In this document: one piece after another, positions 18,439-27,702 of the stretch
Numbering within the stretch: the stretch's first letter is position 1
Layout: the number at the start of each line of letters is the position of its first letter
DNA from: Photobacterium aphoticum
GTDB taxonomy: Bacteria; Pseudomonadota; Gammaproteobacteria; Enterobacterales; Vibrionaceae
DNA length: 64,000 bases
Assembly (NCBI RefSeq): GCF_001029435.1
Contig: NZ_LDOV01000025.1
Coordinates: 248,001-312,000 of the forward strand
Reading direction: 5' to 3'
Position numbers and translations under genes: made by a program
The notes under the pieces: generated by a model
What the model was told of the DNA's origin: nothing
The model's input: only the letters and a program-made list of their open reading frames with translations
The model's database searches: none

Positions 18439-19924
18439 TGACGGCCTCCATAATTTCTTGCTCGGTAGCGTGAGTGGGGTGGAAGTCATGAGTAAAACGT
18501 CCTTCTTTCATCACAATGACGCGATGGCTGTTGTAAAACACTTCTGGAATTTCATCACTGACCATAATGATGGCCATGCCTTGTTGCGCGAGATCTTTGG
18601 CGATGTTGTAAATGGCTTCTTTGTTCGCCACGTCCACACCGACCGTTGGGGAGTCCAGAATCAGCACTTCCGGCTCCGCCGCAATCCATTTGGCGATGGA
18701 GATACGCTGGGCGTTACCGCCCGACAGGCTGGTGACCGGCAGTTTGGGATCCGCCACTTTGATCGCCAAAGAAGAAATCAAGGTCTTCACTAAGCGATTG
18801 GCACGGATGTGATCAAGAAAGCCGGACGGTTTGCGCAGTCGTGGTAATACCGACGCGGTAATGTTGTCCTGAATGGCTTGCTCCATCACCAGACCGGTCG
18901 ACATGCGGTCTTCCGACACATAGCCAATGCCGTGCGCAATGGCATCGCGGTTAGAGGCAAATTGCACGCGCTGGCCATTGATCAGGATGTCGCCACTGTC
19001 TGGTTGGGTCATGCCAAACAGCGCCATGCACAACTCGGTGCGTCCTGCGCCCAGCAAGCCAGTGATAGAGACGATTTCGCCGGCACGGACCGAGAATGAG
19101 ATGTCTTGGAACTGGCCCTGCTTGCTCAGGTTGTTCACGGCCAGCTTCACATCGCCGTTTTGGGCGTAAGCAGGCAGAGGGGTGAATTCAAAACGCTGGC
19201 CGGTCATCAGGAAGGCCAATTCGTCACTGTCGACGTCGCTGGCTTGATAGGTGCCAATCGTGCGGCCATCTCGGATCACCGTAATGCGATCGGAGATTTC
19301 CATCACTTCATCCAGCTTGTGGCTGACAAAGACCACGGTGACGCCTTTGGCTTTCAGATCGGCGACCACGTTAATGAGGTGATTGACTTCGGTGCGGGTC
19401 AATGAGGCGGTCGGCTCATCCATGATCATCAATTTGGCATCGGACGCCATGGCACGACAAATCGCCACCAACTGGCATTCGGCAATGGAGAGTTGCTCAA
19501 CACGCTTGTGCAGTGGCAGGGTCACGCCGACTTTGGCCATCGCTTGTACGGCGATATCTTCGATGCGTTTTTGTTGCACCAAGCCTTTGGTCCATTCAAC
19601 GTGATCTTGAATGGCGATGTTTTCTGCCACGGTTAAATTCGGGAACAAGGACAGATCTTGATAAATAACCTGAATGCCGTGCTCAATAGATTGTTGCGGA
19701 TTGAGGCGCGCGTAGCGTTTGCCACCCAGAATGATTTCCGCCCCTTTCTCTGGCGCATGAACGCCGGAAATGACTTTAAATAGCGTACTTTTGCCGCAGC
19801 CATTTTTTCCCGCTAAGCAGTGTACTTCACCTTGATTGAAAGTAAGGTTAATACCATCCAGAGCCTTCACAGAGCCAAAGTGTTTCGACACCTGCTTCAG
19901 GGTAATAAAAGGAGTACCAGACAT
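18431..19924 (-). CDS. Sugar ABC transporter ATP-binding protein (RbsA-like, duplicated ATPase)
   Basis: ATPase of 497 residues with two nucleotide-binding domains, as in RbsA/XylG/LsrA. The first domain has Walker A GKNGCGKST near residue 40 and LSIAECQLVAICRAMA. The second has the degenerate Walker A GLLGAGRTE and a good signature LSGGNAQRISIAKW. The asymmetric second site is normal for this family. It follows the binding-protein gene after 123 bases that contain a GC-rich hairpin, and overlaps the first permease gene. It energises the sugar importer. Confidence 0.9.
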   Translation of the reverse strand: MSGTPFITLKQVSKHFGSVKALDGINLTFNQGEVHCLAGKNGCGKSTLFKVISGVHAPEKGAEIILGGKRYARLNPQQSIEHGIQVIYQDLSLFPNLTVAENIAIQDHVEWTKGLVQQKRIEDIAVQAMAKVGVTLPLHKRVEQLSIAECQLVAICRAMASDAKLMIMDEPTASLTRTEVNHLINVVADLKAKGVTVVFVSHKLDEVMEISDRITVIRDGRTIGTYQASDVDSDELAFLMTGQRFEFTPLPAYAQNGDVKLAVNNLSKQGQFQDISFSVRAGEIVSITGLLGAGRTELCMALFGMTQPDSGDILINGQRVQFASNRDAIAHGIGYVSEDRMSTGLVMEQAIQDNITASVLPRLRKPSGFLDHIRANRLVKTLISSLAIKVADPKLPVTSLSGGNAQRISIAKWIAAEPEVLILDSPTVGVDVANKEAIYNIAKDLAQQGMAIIMVSDEIPEVFYNSHRVIVMKEGRFTHDFHPTHATEQEIMEAVNA

Positions 19925-19942
19925 GAGAATTACCAGACGTTG

Positions 19943-19965
19943 AAGGGCGGCGTTGCACCGCCCTT
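19943..19965 (-). other. Intra-operon hairpin between binding protein and ATPase genes
   Basis: Perfect 8-bp GC-rich stem (19943-19950 with 19958-19965) with a seven-base loop and no T run. It probably stabilises the upstream binding-protein message, as is common in importer operons. Confidence 0.5.
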
Positions 19966-20047
19966 AATGTGAGAGAACGTGCCCAAGTGTGTTAAGCGCT
20001 CGCCGATATGGCAGCCTTAACGGGGCGGGGTTATCCCCTTGAAGGAA

Positions 20048-21028
20048 TTAGAAACCCAATGCGCGCGCGTTGGTTTTATCCACTTCGAGGATCTTGTTGA
20101 ATTTGATGACGCGTTTTTCCTGATCGATGTCGGCATCACCCAGGCCTGCTACCGTCACACCTTGTGCAACATTTTTGCCTTCCAGCATTTGCTTGGCGAC
20201 GGCGACCATGGCGTAACCCGCATCCGCAGGGTTCCATAGGTAGCCTTTGTCGATTTCACCACGCATCAGGTAAGGGGCCGCTTGGCTTGGCATCAAAATA
20301 CCGACCACGCTCATCTTGTTCTTGGCGCGCTTTTTCTTGATCGCTTCACCGGCACCGATACCGCCCAGTGAGCCGTAAGAGACGATCCCCGTCATGTCCG
20401 GGTGCGCTTTCATCAGGTCATTCGTCGCGGCGTATGACTGATCAATGCTTTCTGCCACCGGCATACGGCTCGTCACTTCGTACATGTCAGGGTACGTTTT
20501 CTTCTGGTAATCGATGGCTAAGTTTGCCCAGTTGTTGTGTAGCGGCACGGTCAGTGAGCCGACGTACACCGCGTAACCGCCTTTCTCACCCATGTTTTTC
20601 GCTAACTCATCCATGGTGGCTTTGGCATACGCTTGGTTGTCGATGGTTTCGATATCCCAATCAGCACCGTGACCATCTGGTGATTCGTGAGTCAGAACGA
20701 TGATGCCTTTTTCACGGGCTTTTTTGAAAACAGGCTCAAGCACGGTCACATCGTTAGGCACGACGGTGATGGCATCCACACCTTTGGCAATCAAGTCTTC
20801 GATGATTTTGACTTGTTGTGCTGGATCGGGTGTTGAAGGGCCAAGTTGATGGGCGTTAACGCCAAAATCGGTTGCTGCTTGTTCAATCCCTTTGTTCATT
20901 TGGTTGAACCAAGGAATGCCGGAGACTTTTACCACGTTGACGATTTCATAATCTTTTGCGTGAACGCCAGTGGCAGCAAGTGCGAGAGTCAAAGCCGCCG
21001 CTTTAAAAAAGACCTTTTTCATTTTCAT
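20048..21028 (-). CDS. Sugar ABC transporter substrate-binding protein (LsrB/RbsB superfamily)
   Basis: Periplasmic binding protein of about 326 residues. The frame runs on to 21136, but the ATG at 21028 begins a clean signal peptide (KKVFFKAAALTLALAATGVHA, cleavage before KDYEIVNVV) with AGAGAAG upstream. The mature protein has the two-lobed type-I fold, with GPSTPDPAQQVKIIEDLIAK and DAITVVPNDVTVLEP resembling LsrB and rhamnose-binding proteins. First gene of the five-gene sugar import operon. The ligand is likely a pentose, ketose or polyol given the kinase; AI-2 cannot be excluded by fold alone, but no other lsr-type enzyme is present. Confidence 0.85.
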   Translation of the reverse strand: MKMKKVFFKAAALTLALAATGVHAKDYEIVNVVKVSGIPWFNQMNKGIEQAATDFGVNAHQLGPSTPDPAQQVKIIEDLIAKGVDAITVVPNDVTVLEPVFKKAREKGIIVLTHESPDGHGADWDIETIDNQAYAKATMDELAKNMGEKGGYAVYVGSLTVPLHNNWANLAIDYQKKTYPDMYEVTSRMPVAESIDQSYAATNDLMKAHPDMTGIVSYGSLGGIGAGEAIKKKRAKNKMSVVGILMPSQAAPYLMRGEIDKGYLWNPADAGYAMVAVAKQMLEGKNVAQGVTVAGLGDADIDQEKRVIKFNKILEVDKTNARALGF

Positions 21029-21471
21029 CAATCTTCTCTTTGTTATGGGTAGGGTATGGCGAGTCGATGGAGAAATGGTAAGGCGTGCTTGGCGAGTTTT
21101 TTCGACCGTTGGGGTAAATCTGTGATAGCGGCACATTAATGATAAATCTGATGGGAAAATGCGTTAATGAGGCGTTAATTGGTAAGTGTTACGAAATCTA
21201 CCTTCATGGAAAACGGGGTTTGTTAACGATGAGGCAATAAAAAATAACGTAGTGGTAACGCGTTATGGGCTGGAGGCAGGACGTTGTCTGCCAATCGCAG
21301 GAAAATGACATCTTAGTGAGTGATTTATTATTAAATCTAAGATCTTTGCACGAATTTCGACAAAAAAAAGACAGTCTGAAAGCGTGTTATCGTTCATCTG
21401 GTGCGCGCGCTCGGCGGAGAATTTGTAATTTTTATCCGTTATTCTGTTGGTCCAGTTACAGGTTGCTCAAG
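21029..21471. other. Intergenic region upstream of the sugar importer operon
   Basis: No convincing gene. AT-rich sequence next to the binding-protein start should hold the operon promoter. A near CRP-like dyad at about 21118-21134 (TGTGC-N5-TCACA on the minus strand) has one base too few in its spacer. Confidence 0.4.
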
Positions 21472-21501
21472 AAAAAGCACTGAGGGTGCTCAGTGCTTTT
21501 T
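21472..21501 (-). terminator. Terminator of the DUF2955/HlyD operon
   Basis: Perfect 13-bp stem (21472-21484 with 21489-21501), GGTG loop on the plus strand and T run on the minus strand, just after the stop at 21516. Confidence 0.88.
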
Positions 21502-21515
21502 GGTGTGTGTTTGGG

Positions 21516-22508
21516 TTAGTTTTCCTCTTTGGGATGTAAAAGTATCAAACTCATAATGCCCAGTAAGACCGCAACGAAAACGGAGCTAAATCGCACCAAA
21601 TCATCTGATATTGCGCTGATATTGGTGGAGGTCATACCGTAGAAAACCAGTACCACATAGCTTGAAAACAGTAACTGAATGGAGTTGTAACTGGCTTTTT
21701 TTGATACCGCATGTATCCCCATAAATAAAGCGCTGACCACCGCCGCCCCTAAGGTGCCGATGAGGTTGACTTGCAACACACTCATGACCAGAGGGGGGAT
21801 CGCATATAACACGCTGGCGTATGTGGTCAGTAACCGTCTCAGACCATAATCTTTACCAATGCTGGGGTCGGGATCTTTGATGATCAACGCGACAATAATG
21901 GTAATGATCGTGCTCTGCTCCAAATTTAATTGGATCGTACATACCATCATAATCATGATGATGACCGCTTTGGCGAGGGTCTGCCAATCAAGCAAATATT
22001 TCGTTGTGGATACGGGCGGTTCGACGTTCTCTGCCAGCGGTTCTCCGCCCGGGAAAAGAAAGTACGCCAAGTAAGCGGTAAAACCTGCAACAAAGATATT
22101 CTTGAGAAGCGCCATCGGGATCTGCTCTACGCTGATCCCTTTTTGCTGCGTGAAGACGGCGATCATGGCTGTCGATACGATAAGCAATATGGCGAACACA
22201 TCTTGCGGGTTTTTCTTAGTGCGTTCCATGCACCAATAAAATACCCCGAACAAGAATAAATAGTACACCTGCGGGTAATCGATTAATAAGCCGCTCACCA
22301 CCGCTTGAACCCAAGCGGTGATAAAGAGGATGCCGCCCATGATCAACACCATGATAAGTGGTGGTGGCTCATGCGTGGTAGTCAGAAATACCGCGCACAT
22401 GGCCGGAGCCAGTAAGGGTAAGTCCGTACCGAATACGTATTGCCAAAAGAGCAACAGAATAGGGAAAACCGCAACTCGGATGATTGGGTTGCCGGCACTA
22501 CGATACAT
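21516..22508 (-). CDS. DUF2955/FUSC-like inner membrane protein
   Basis: Integral membrane protein of 330 residues with about ten hydrophobic segments in two halves split by a short soluble linker (FPGGEPLAENVEPPVSTT). It resembles the DUF2955 branch of the fusaric-acid-resistance/aromatic-acid exporter superfamily. Its start overlaps the end of the HlyD-type adaptor gene by 11 bases. Such pairs act together as an exporter of small, often aromatic or anionic, compounds, analogous to AaeB with AaeA. The substrate is unknown. Confidence 0.75.
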   Translation of the reverse strand: MYRSAGNPIIRVAVFPILLLFWQYVFGTDLPLLAPAMCAVFLTTTHEPPPLIMVLIMGGILFITAWVQAVVSGLLIDYPQVYYLFLFGVFYWCMERTKKNPQDVFAILLIVSTAMIAVFTQQKGISVEQIPMALLKNIFVAGFTAYLAYFLFPGGEPLAENVEPPVSTTKYLLDWQTLAKAVIIMIMMVCTIQLNLEQSTIITIIVALIIKDPDPSIGKDYGLRRLLTTYASVLYAIPPLVMSVLQVNLIGTLGAAVVSALFMGIHAVSKKASYNSIQLLFSSYVVLVFYGMTSTNISAISDDLVRFSSVFVAVLLGIMSLILLHPKEEN

Positions 22509-23604
22509 AACTGATATAGCTCCATGCCCAGACCCATAGGTCTAGTAGCCTTTCACCGATATAACTTTCATTCGGGTAGAAACCGACGACCGCGCGGCCG
22601 CTGTATCTTAAATCAAGGTTGCTAGGTAACGTTGAAAACTCAATATTAACGGGAAAACGCTGCGCTTTAGGGGCGTTTGTGGGTGAGGCCATTAAACCAT
22701 TACTGGCGTCTACGGATAAGCTGCCGTTACCGCTGCTTCCCCAGCCGATAGAGGAAATTTTGCCTTCAAAGACGTCGCCTGGGTAGGCATCAAAAACGAT
22801 TTTGACGGTGTTCCCTGCTTTTAGGTGTGCGAGAGAGTTTTCTCTCACCATGGCTGTCAGCCAGAGGTGATTATGGTTAATGAATGTCAGCAGGGGCTGT
22901 CCTGCGCCGGCATAGTCACCAACCGCCACATTCATATTGGTGATCACACCGTCTGCGGGAGCGACGAGTTTAGTATGATTGAGGTTAAGCAGTGCTTGTT
23001 CTTGCTTGTTTAACACTGCTTGAATCTCTGGGTTGTCGATATCTCTGGGACCAAATTCTTGTTTGGCTTTATCTAACGCGGCAGACGCTTGAGCAAGACC
23101 GGCTTGCGCAGTTTCCAGTTCAGCCATGATATTGTCCATCGTGGCTTGGCTGATCGTGCCTCTTTGGGCTAACACGCGGTTACGTTCGACATTCTTTTTG
23201 GCGTTGTTGACTTTTACTCGCGCTGCCACTTCATTGGCTTTGGCGACATTAATCGCGGCAGAATCGGCCTCATAAGACTGCGCAGCCTGTTGTAAATCAA
23301 ATCGTGCGGCTTTGACAGCCAGCTCAAACGGGCGAGGGTCAATCGTGACAAGGGGATCACCCGCTTTGACGGCACTGTTATTCATCACATGGACCTGTGA
23401 AATCGGCCCTGACACTTCCGGGCTAATGCGGATCACCTGTCCGTTGATGCGCGCTTGATCGGTCATCGGGGTCATGCGATCGGCCCACAGGGTATAGAGC
23501 CAAACAACCAGCACGAGGGCAAAAATACAGTAAGTGAAAGAACGCGCTTGATGAATTTTTTTATTGTCTTGCGCTGGGTTCGTTTCGGTATGCGCTTCTG
23601 GCAT
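22498..23604 (-). CDS. HlyD/EmrA-type secretion adaptor
   Basis: Membrane-anchored adaptor of 368 residues. One N-terminal transmembrane helix (about 22-40, YCIFALVLVVWLYTLW) is followed by a split biotinyl-lipoyl domain, a long alpha-helical hairpin (about 90-180, rich in Ala, Lys and Glu) and a beta-barrel domain. It is closest in plan to EmrA/AaeA. AAAGGAAA precedes the ATG. The downstream DUF2955 protein overlaps it, and a small membrane protein precedes it, giving a three-gene unit. Confidence 0.86.
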   Translation of the reverse strand: MPEAHTETNPAQDNKKIHQARSFTYCIFALVLVVWLYTLWADRMTPMTDQARINGQVIRISPEVSGPISQVHVMNNSAVKAGDPLVTIDPRPFELAVKAARFDLQQAAQSYEADSAAINVAKANEVAARVKVNNAKKNVERNRVLAQRGTISQATMDNIMAELETAQAGLAQASAALDKAKQEFGPRDIDNPEIQAVLNKQEQALLNLNHTKLVAPADGVITNMNVAVGDYAGAGQPLLTFINHNHLWLTAMVRENSLAHLKAGNTVKIVFDAYPGDVFEGKISSIGWGSSGNGSLSVDASNGLMASPTNAPKAQRFPVNIEFSTLPSNLDLRYSGRAVVGFYPNESYIGERLLDLWVWAWSYISYVS

Positions 23605-23619
23605 TACGGTTTCCTTTAT

Positions 23620-24117
23620 TTAGTGCTTCTGCTGTGCGAGCACATTAACTTTTTTATAGATGAGACTTTTCTTTGTGCCGACTTCGACCAATACACTGAT
23701 ACAAAAAGCAAATAGACCCACTAAGGTGACGGCACTGGATGGTGAAACCATCACTTCACCGATGCATTTGGTCCAGATGATCGCTAAAGCAACAAACCAA
23801 CCGAATAAGGTGGCAGCTTGAGTTAGCGCAATGGGGATAAGATGCCTGAAAAAACCGGTTGGTATTTGGCTGAGATGTTCAGGATGTGTTTTCTTTAATT
23901 GCTGAATGAATAATGCGGAGGTAATGAGCGACAAAATAATCCCTAGGCCAAAAGTAAGAGAAATGGCTTGCCCCCATACGGTTACTTCTGAATTGGAAAT
24001 CATATTGAGTGACATTGGTACGCTTTTCATGCCTTTGAAATGGTAACTGGCAATATAACCATTGATGGCACCATTAATGGCACCGCCAAACAATGCATCT
24101 TTTATTTTTATTTCCAC
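23620..24117 (-). CDS. Small four-helix membrane protein, first gene of the HlyD/DUF2955 unit
   Basis: A 165-residue protein not assigned to a named family, with about four hydrophobic segments (residues ~8-25, 50-72, 95-115, 125-145). The N-terminal GGAINGAINGYIASYHFKG has a Gly/Asn-rich repeat. It begins at a GTG with AGG upstream. Its stop is 15 bases before the adaptor gene, so the three are likely one operon. It may be an accessory to the exporter. Base composition is more AT-rich than the flanking metabolic genes. Confidence 0.62.
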   Translation of the reverse strand: MEIKIKDALFGGAINGAINGYIASYHFKGMKSVPMSLNMISNSEVTVWGQAISLTFGLGIILSLITSALFIQQLKKTHPEHLSQIPTGFFRHLIPIALTQAATLFGWFVALAIIWTKCIGEVMVSPSSAVTLVGLFAFCISVLVEVGTKKSLIYKKVNVLAQQKH

Positions 24118-24307
24118 GTGTTAATGCCTAATCGATTTTTATCAGGCACAGCATTATATGACTTAGCCTGCTACTAGGTGGCGATCAGTTTTGAAAAGTA
24201 AGAATGCACGGTATAACTCTGTGACTTCAGTGTGTTGAAATGCGGCCTTGAAGGCGCTTGAGTATACAATCTCTGTGTTAACCCTGACATAAATATTAGA
24301 TTTGAGA

Positions 24308-24991
24308 ATGAAGATTAATAAAGTGCTAAAAAGCATAAACAGAACAAATAATTTTATTTATTTAACCTTGGCATTAGTGACGTTGTTGATCTCCGCCTCT
24401 CTTATTCAGGTCTTACAAGGGCATATTATAGCGTATCTTTTGCAGAGCATTATCGTTTTTACTTTCATTGTGTGTTTTATGAGCTTGCATTGTGATCGGA
24501 AAGGGGGGCATTTTTTATTAGGGATCGTGGTGGTTTGGTTAGGGGCGGCAGCGATCAAACATGCGTTATATATCAATAACATGGATGTTTTCATGCTTGC
24601 TTTAATCTTTGTTTTCTTTTTCAGCCTTTTTAAGGCATTAGTGAAGCAGATATTGTTTTCGGGGGAAATAGATACCAACAAGTTAGTGGGTTCTATGGCA
24701 TTGTTTTTGTTACTGGGTTTAATGTGGGCGATTGCTTATCTCATTGTATTAGAGTTTGATCCCACATCCTTTTCCGGCCTACAAGCAATGGCTTGGGAAG
24801 AGAACTTTTCAAATAGTGCTTACTTCAGTTTTGTTACACTCACCACTCTGGGTTACGGTGATATTAGTCCGGTGACGCCGATAGCCAAAACCCTGGTTTA
24901 TTTAGAGTCTATTGTCGGTATTTTCTATATGGCTGTTGTGGTATCCAGTTTAGTCAGTTCTAACTTTGAGCGCAGAGCACACAAAAAATAA
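24308..24991 (+). CDS. Potassium-channel-like protein (ion channel, pore motif TLGYGD)
   Basis: Membrane protein of 227 residues with about six hydrophobic helices. The pore loop and selectivity filter TLTTLGYGDISP are near residues 178-189, between the last two helices, which fits the two-pore-helix ion channel domain (Ion_trans_2). No C-terminal RCK/TrkA regulatory domain is present; the protein ends 15-20 residues after the last helix. The ATG at 24308 is preferred over a TTG two codons upstream. The gene is clearly AT-rich (many tta, att, ttt codons) compared with its neighbours, suggesting separate ancestry. Divergent from the exporter unit. Confidence 0.8.
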   Translation: MKINKVLKSINRTNNFIYLTLALVTLLISASLIQVLQGHIIAYLLQSIIVFTFIVCFMSLHCDRKGGHFLLGIVVVWLGAAAIKHALYINNMDVFMLALIFVFFFSLFKALVKQILFSGEIDTNKLVGSMALFLLLGLMWAIAYLIVLEFDPTSFSGLQAMAWEENFSNSAYFSFVTLTTLGYGDISPVTPIAKTLVYLESIVGIFYMAVVVSSLVSSNFERRAHKK

Positions 24992-25015
24992 AAGCCCAGC
25001 GCAATGGCCGGGCTT
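24992..25015 (+). terminator. Probable terminator after the ion channel gene
   Basis: Imperfect stem AAGCCC-AG...GGGCTT right at the stop codon, followed by a short T-rich stretch. Confidence 0.5.
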
Positions 25016-25097
25016 GGTGTTTTGAACGATCGATGTTGCCTTTGTGTTTTATCAGGTTATAAGCCTGAACCGGATGCGAGTCCGAACAAGGGCGAAT

Positions 25098-26768
25098 TTA
25101 GCTCTTAACGGGCTTCAGATCCAACACGTGCAGCAAACGCTCTGGAGTGCCTTCCCATGGCATTGGGCGGCCCTTGGCGTTGTCTTTGGTCCACCAACCG
25201 GTGAAGCGCTGGGTGTTGTACTGGTAGAAGTTAGAGCCAGAGATCACCGGTACGGTCACTTGATTTTCCGCGATCATACGTTGGATCTGGTGGGCGATTT
25301 CCATTTGCTTATCGCGCTTGTCTGTTTTGTAGAAATCATCCAGTAGCTGGTCTAGCTTCGGATCACTCCAGAAGTGCATGGCAAAGCGTGGCATGCTTTC
25401 CCCGCGCTGCAGTTTAGAGTGGTAGCCGCTGCTCCAGTACTTGTGCGGTGTTGGCCCATGGAAGTAGTTGGTAAAGGCGATGTCGTAACCGGCTTTTTGC
25501 ATGTTGGTGTTGTACACCGCAAAGTCAGGGGTACGAACCTGTACGCGAATGCCTACTTCTTCTAACTGCTCAGCAGATAGGATCACCACGTTGTTGAAGT
25601 CAGTCCAACCGCCCGGTGATTGAATGTCTAATGTGAGCTGCTTGCCTGATGGGGTTTCTACAAAGCCGTCGCCGTCACGATCCACAAAGCCCGCTTTTTT
25701 CAGTAAGGCTTTCGCTTCTTTCGGGTTGTAAGTCATGTAAGGGCGGAACTGGTTGTGGACTTTTTCATCTGACCAAGCTTCAAACGCGTAACCCAAGCCA
25801 GAGGCAAAGTCGTTCAGTGTGCCGTTACCGTAGTTTGCCACATCAATCACGGTCTGGCGGTCCAGCGCCATTGAGAAAGCACGACGGAAGTCGACATTGT
25901 TCAGCGCTTCACGCTTAACCGGATCGCTGTTGTCGAAGTTGAACATGAACGATTGGGTACCCGCAGCGGTGTACCAGTAGCCGTGATGCTTCGATGCTTT
26001 CAGGAAGGTACTTTCGATATCCGGAACGAAGGAGCCGCCCCAGTCTACTTCGGAGTTCACGAGTGCTGCCAGTACTTGGTCGTTGTGGTTGTACTGTGGC
26101 ACACGCAGACAGTCGACCTCTAGGTTGTCGTTATCCCAGTAATGCGGGTTACGACATTGCAAGAACAGGCTTGGGGTAAAGCGCGGTACTTCGGTAAACG
26201 GACCGGTACCGACAGGGTTTTCGTTTACAAAGGTCGTTGGATCTTTGATTTTTGCCCACACGTGTTCTGGCACCACAGGGATCAGGGAAATTTCGTATGC
26301 CGCGTTGGTGTTGATTTCCGTGAGGTGGAAGGTGACTTTGTCGCCGTCAGCGATGACTTTGTCGATCAGCTTGTTAACGCCACGGTCATCCAATGCCGGT
26401 GTTTTTTTCAGGTTATTAAAGGTGAAGGCCACGTCTTTCGCGCTGAACGGCTTGCCATCAGACCATTTTACGCCGTCACGGATCTCAAAGGTGATGCTTT
26501 TCAGATCGTCACTGAAGTGGTAGTCAGTGGCCAAACGGAACTCCGGCGTGTTGCCTTTGAGTTCATTGAAGATCACCAACTGCTCATAGATGAAGTCACG
26601 CGCCGTGTGCAAACGGCCTGGCAGGTAAGGGTTGAAGTTACGCACCAAGGTAGGGTTATGGTTCGGGATAATGGTCACTTGCGACATCTTATCAACGTCA
26701 GTCGTTGCTTGGGCCATTCCCGCGACAGACATGCCCACCATGGCCGCCAATAACGTGATTTTTTTCAT
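25098..26768 (-). CDS. Family 5 extracellular solute-binding protein, chito-oligosaccharide-binding (CBP)-like
   Basis: Periplasmic binding protein of about 556 residues, the size of dipeptide/oligopeptide-type (SBP_bac_5) proteins. The frame extends to 26873, but the ATG at 26768 has AGGAGAG upstream and begins a normal signal peptide (KKITLLAAMVGMSVAGMAQA). The mature sequence, including NPTLVRNFNPYLPGRLHTAR, FIYEQLVIFNELKGNTP, RFTGWWTKDNAKGRP and PERLLHVLDLKPVKS, closely resembles from memory the chitin-oligosaccharide-binding protein of Vibrio cholerae. The Vibrio CBP captures chitobiose and also represses the ChiS sensor. Here the gene stands alone with no permease or ATPase genes next to it, so it must use partners elsewhere or act as a sensor. 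A cello-oligosaccharide ligand is an alternative. Confidence 0.82.
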   Translation of the reverse strand: MKKITLLAAMVGMSVAGMAQATTDVDKMSQVTIIPNHNPTLVRNFNPYLPGRLHTARDFIYEQLVIFNELKGNTPEFRLATDYHFSDDLKSITFEIRDGVKWSDGKPFSAKDVAFTFNNLKKTPALDDRGVNKLIDKVIADGDKVTFHLTEINTNAAYEISLIPVVPEHVWAKIKDPTTFVNENPVGTGPFTEVPRFTPSLFLQCRNPHYWDNDNLEVDCLRVPQYNHNDQVLAALVNSEVDWGGSFVPDIESTFLKASKHHGYWYTAAGTQSFMFNFDNSDPVKREALNNVDFRRAFSMALDRQTVIDVANYGNGTLNDFASGLGYAFEAWSDEKVHNQFRPYMTYNPKEAKALLKKAGFVDRDGDGFVETPSGKQLTLDIQSPGGWTDFNNVVILSAEQLEEVGIRVQVRTPDFAVYNTNMQKAGYDIAFTNYFHGPTPHKYWSSGYHSKLQRGESMPRFAMHFWSDPKLDQLLDDFYKTDKRDKQMEIAHQIQRMIAENQVTVPVISGSNFYQYNTQRFTGWWTKDNAKGRPMPWEGTPERLLHVLDLKPVKS

Positions 26769-27440
26769 CGGTTTCTCTCCTGTGATCGTCAGGCGCGCGA
26801 TAAGGGTACAAAAGTGAAATGCGCGCACTGGAACGATAGAAACGAAAAAGAAAAGTACTTTCGTCCCTATCATTCATGATGAAAAAGCGATTAAAAAATG
26901 GTCAATGCAAAAATTGCGGTGTCTCGTCTGGCACTAATGGTTGTGAGCGACAATTTGCTGTGTATCACCTCTTGGGGTGACAACGGTTTTGCGGGGCATT
27001 CGGCATGATTCAGGCGAAAAATGGCGAGAATTTGTGCTGATGCAAACAGATTTTTCCTGATGAGTGTGCTCTCTGCCTGGCAGATGTGGTCAGAGTCTAA
27101 AAATCACCGCTTGGTCGGCATGAAATGATGACCACCTACGCCATTGCATGGAAGTGTGATGCTGTTCATCTATCCTTTTTCTTCATTGTACCGCCTTGCT
27201 CTTTTCTTCTTATTTATCACATCGGATTACGTGCCTCGCTTGCTTTTATCCGCATCGAATGCGTTCACATGCGCTCCTTTTTATTTTCCTGCTGTTAAAC
27301 AATATTCGCTCTCGCTTCCGCGTTGAGGGGGAGAGGGCGTTGAAGATGGGCTAAAGACGGGACTGAACTCGGAATGAGCGTGCCTTGGCGCATTGCCTTC
27401 TGAGGGCTTTAGCACTCTCATTAACAGAAGCCTCATTTAT
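26769..27440. other. Non-coding tract upstream of the oligosaccharide-binding protein gene
   Basis: No believable gene on either strand. The part next to 26769 must carry the promoter of the minus-strand binding-protein gene. The rest looks like decayed sequence leading to the nitrogen-type control region at 27443-27718. Confidence 0.4.
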
Positions 27441-27462
27441 TTGGTGCAACAGGATGGGAATT

Positions 27463-27479
27463 TGCACGATAAGCGTGCA
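27463..27479. promoter_or_regulatory. NtrC-like enhancer dyad
   Basis: TGCACGATAAGCGTGCA is a perfect dyad with the TGCAC-N7-GTGCA arms and 17-bp length of NtrC sites. It lies about 225 bases upstream of the sigma-54 promoter at 27703. A further GGTGCA half-site is at 27443-27448. Confidence 0.45.
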
Positions 27480-27702
27480 TCTCTGTCATGGAGAAAGAGG
27501 GAACAACGGGTGTGAGAGGTGGAAAATAAGGCGTGAAAAGGGGCATCGAAAGAAAAATGTTGCGCGATGCATGGCGTCTTGATGTCGCATGAAATCACCG
27601 TTAACTGACTGAGTGCACAATAAAGCCAGCCCGTCGTCATGTGGGAAAGGGACGGAAAAAAGAGGGGGGGATGGCGAGAAGAGGGCGCGTTCAGAGAGAG
27701 AT

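Noticed and set aside
21118..21134. CRP-like site upstream of the sugar importer operon
   Set aside because: On the minus strand TGTGC-N5-TCACA has one base too few between the half-sites and one arm is imperfect, so it is not claimed.
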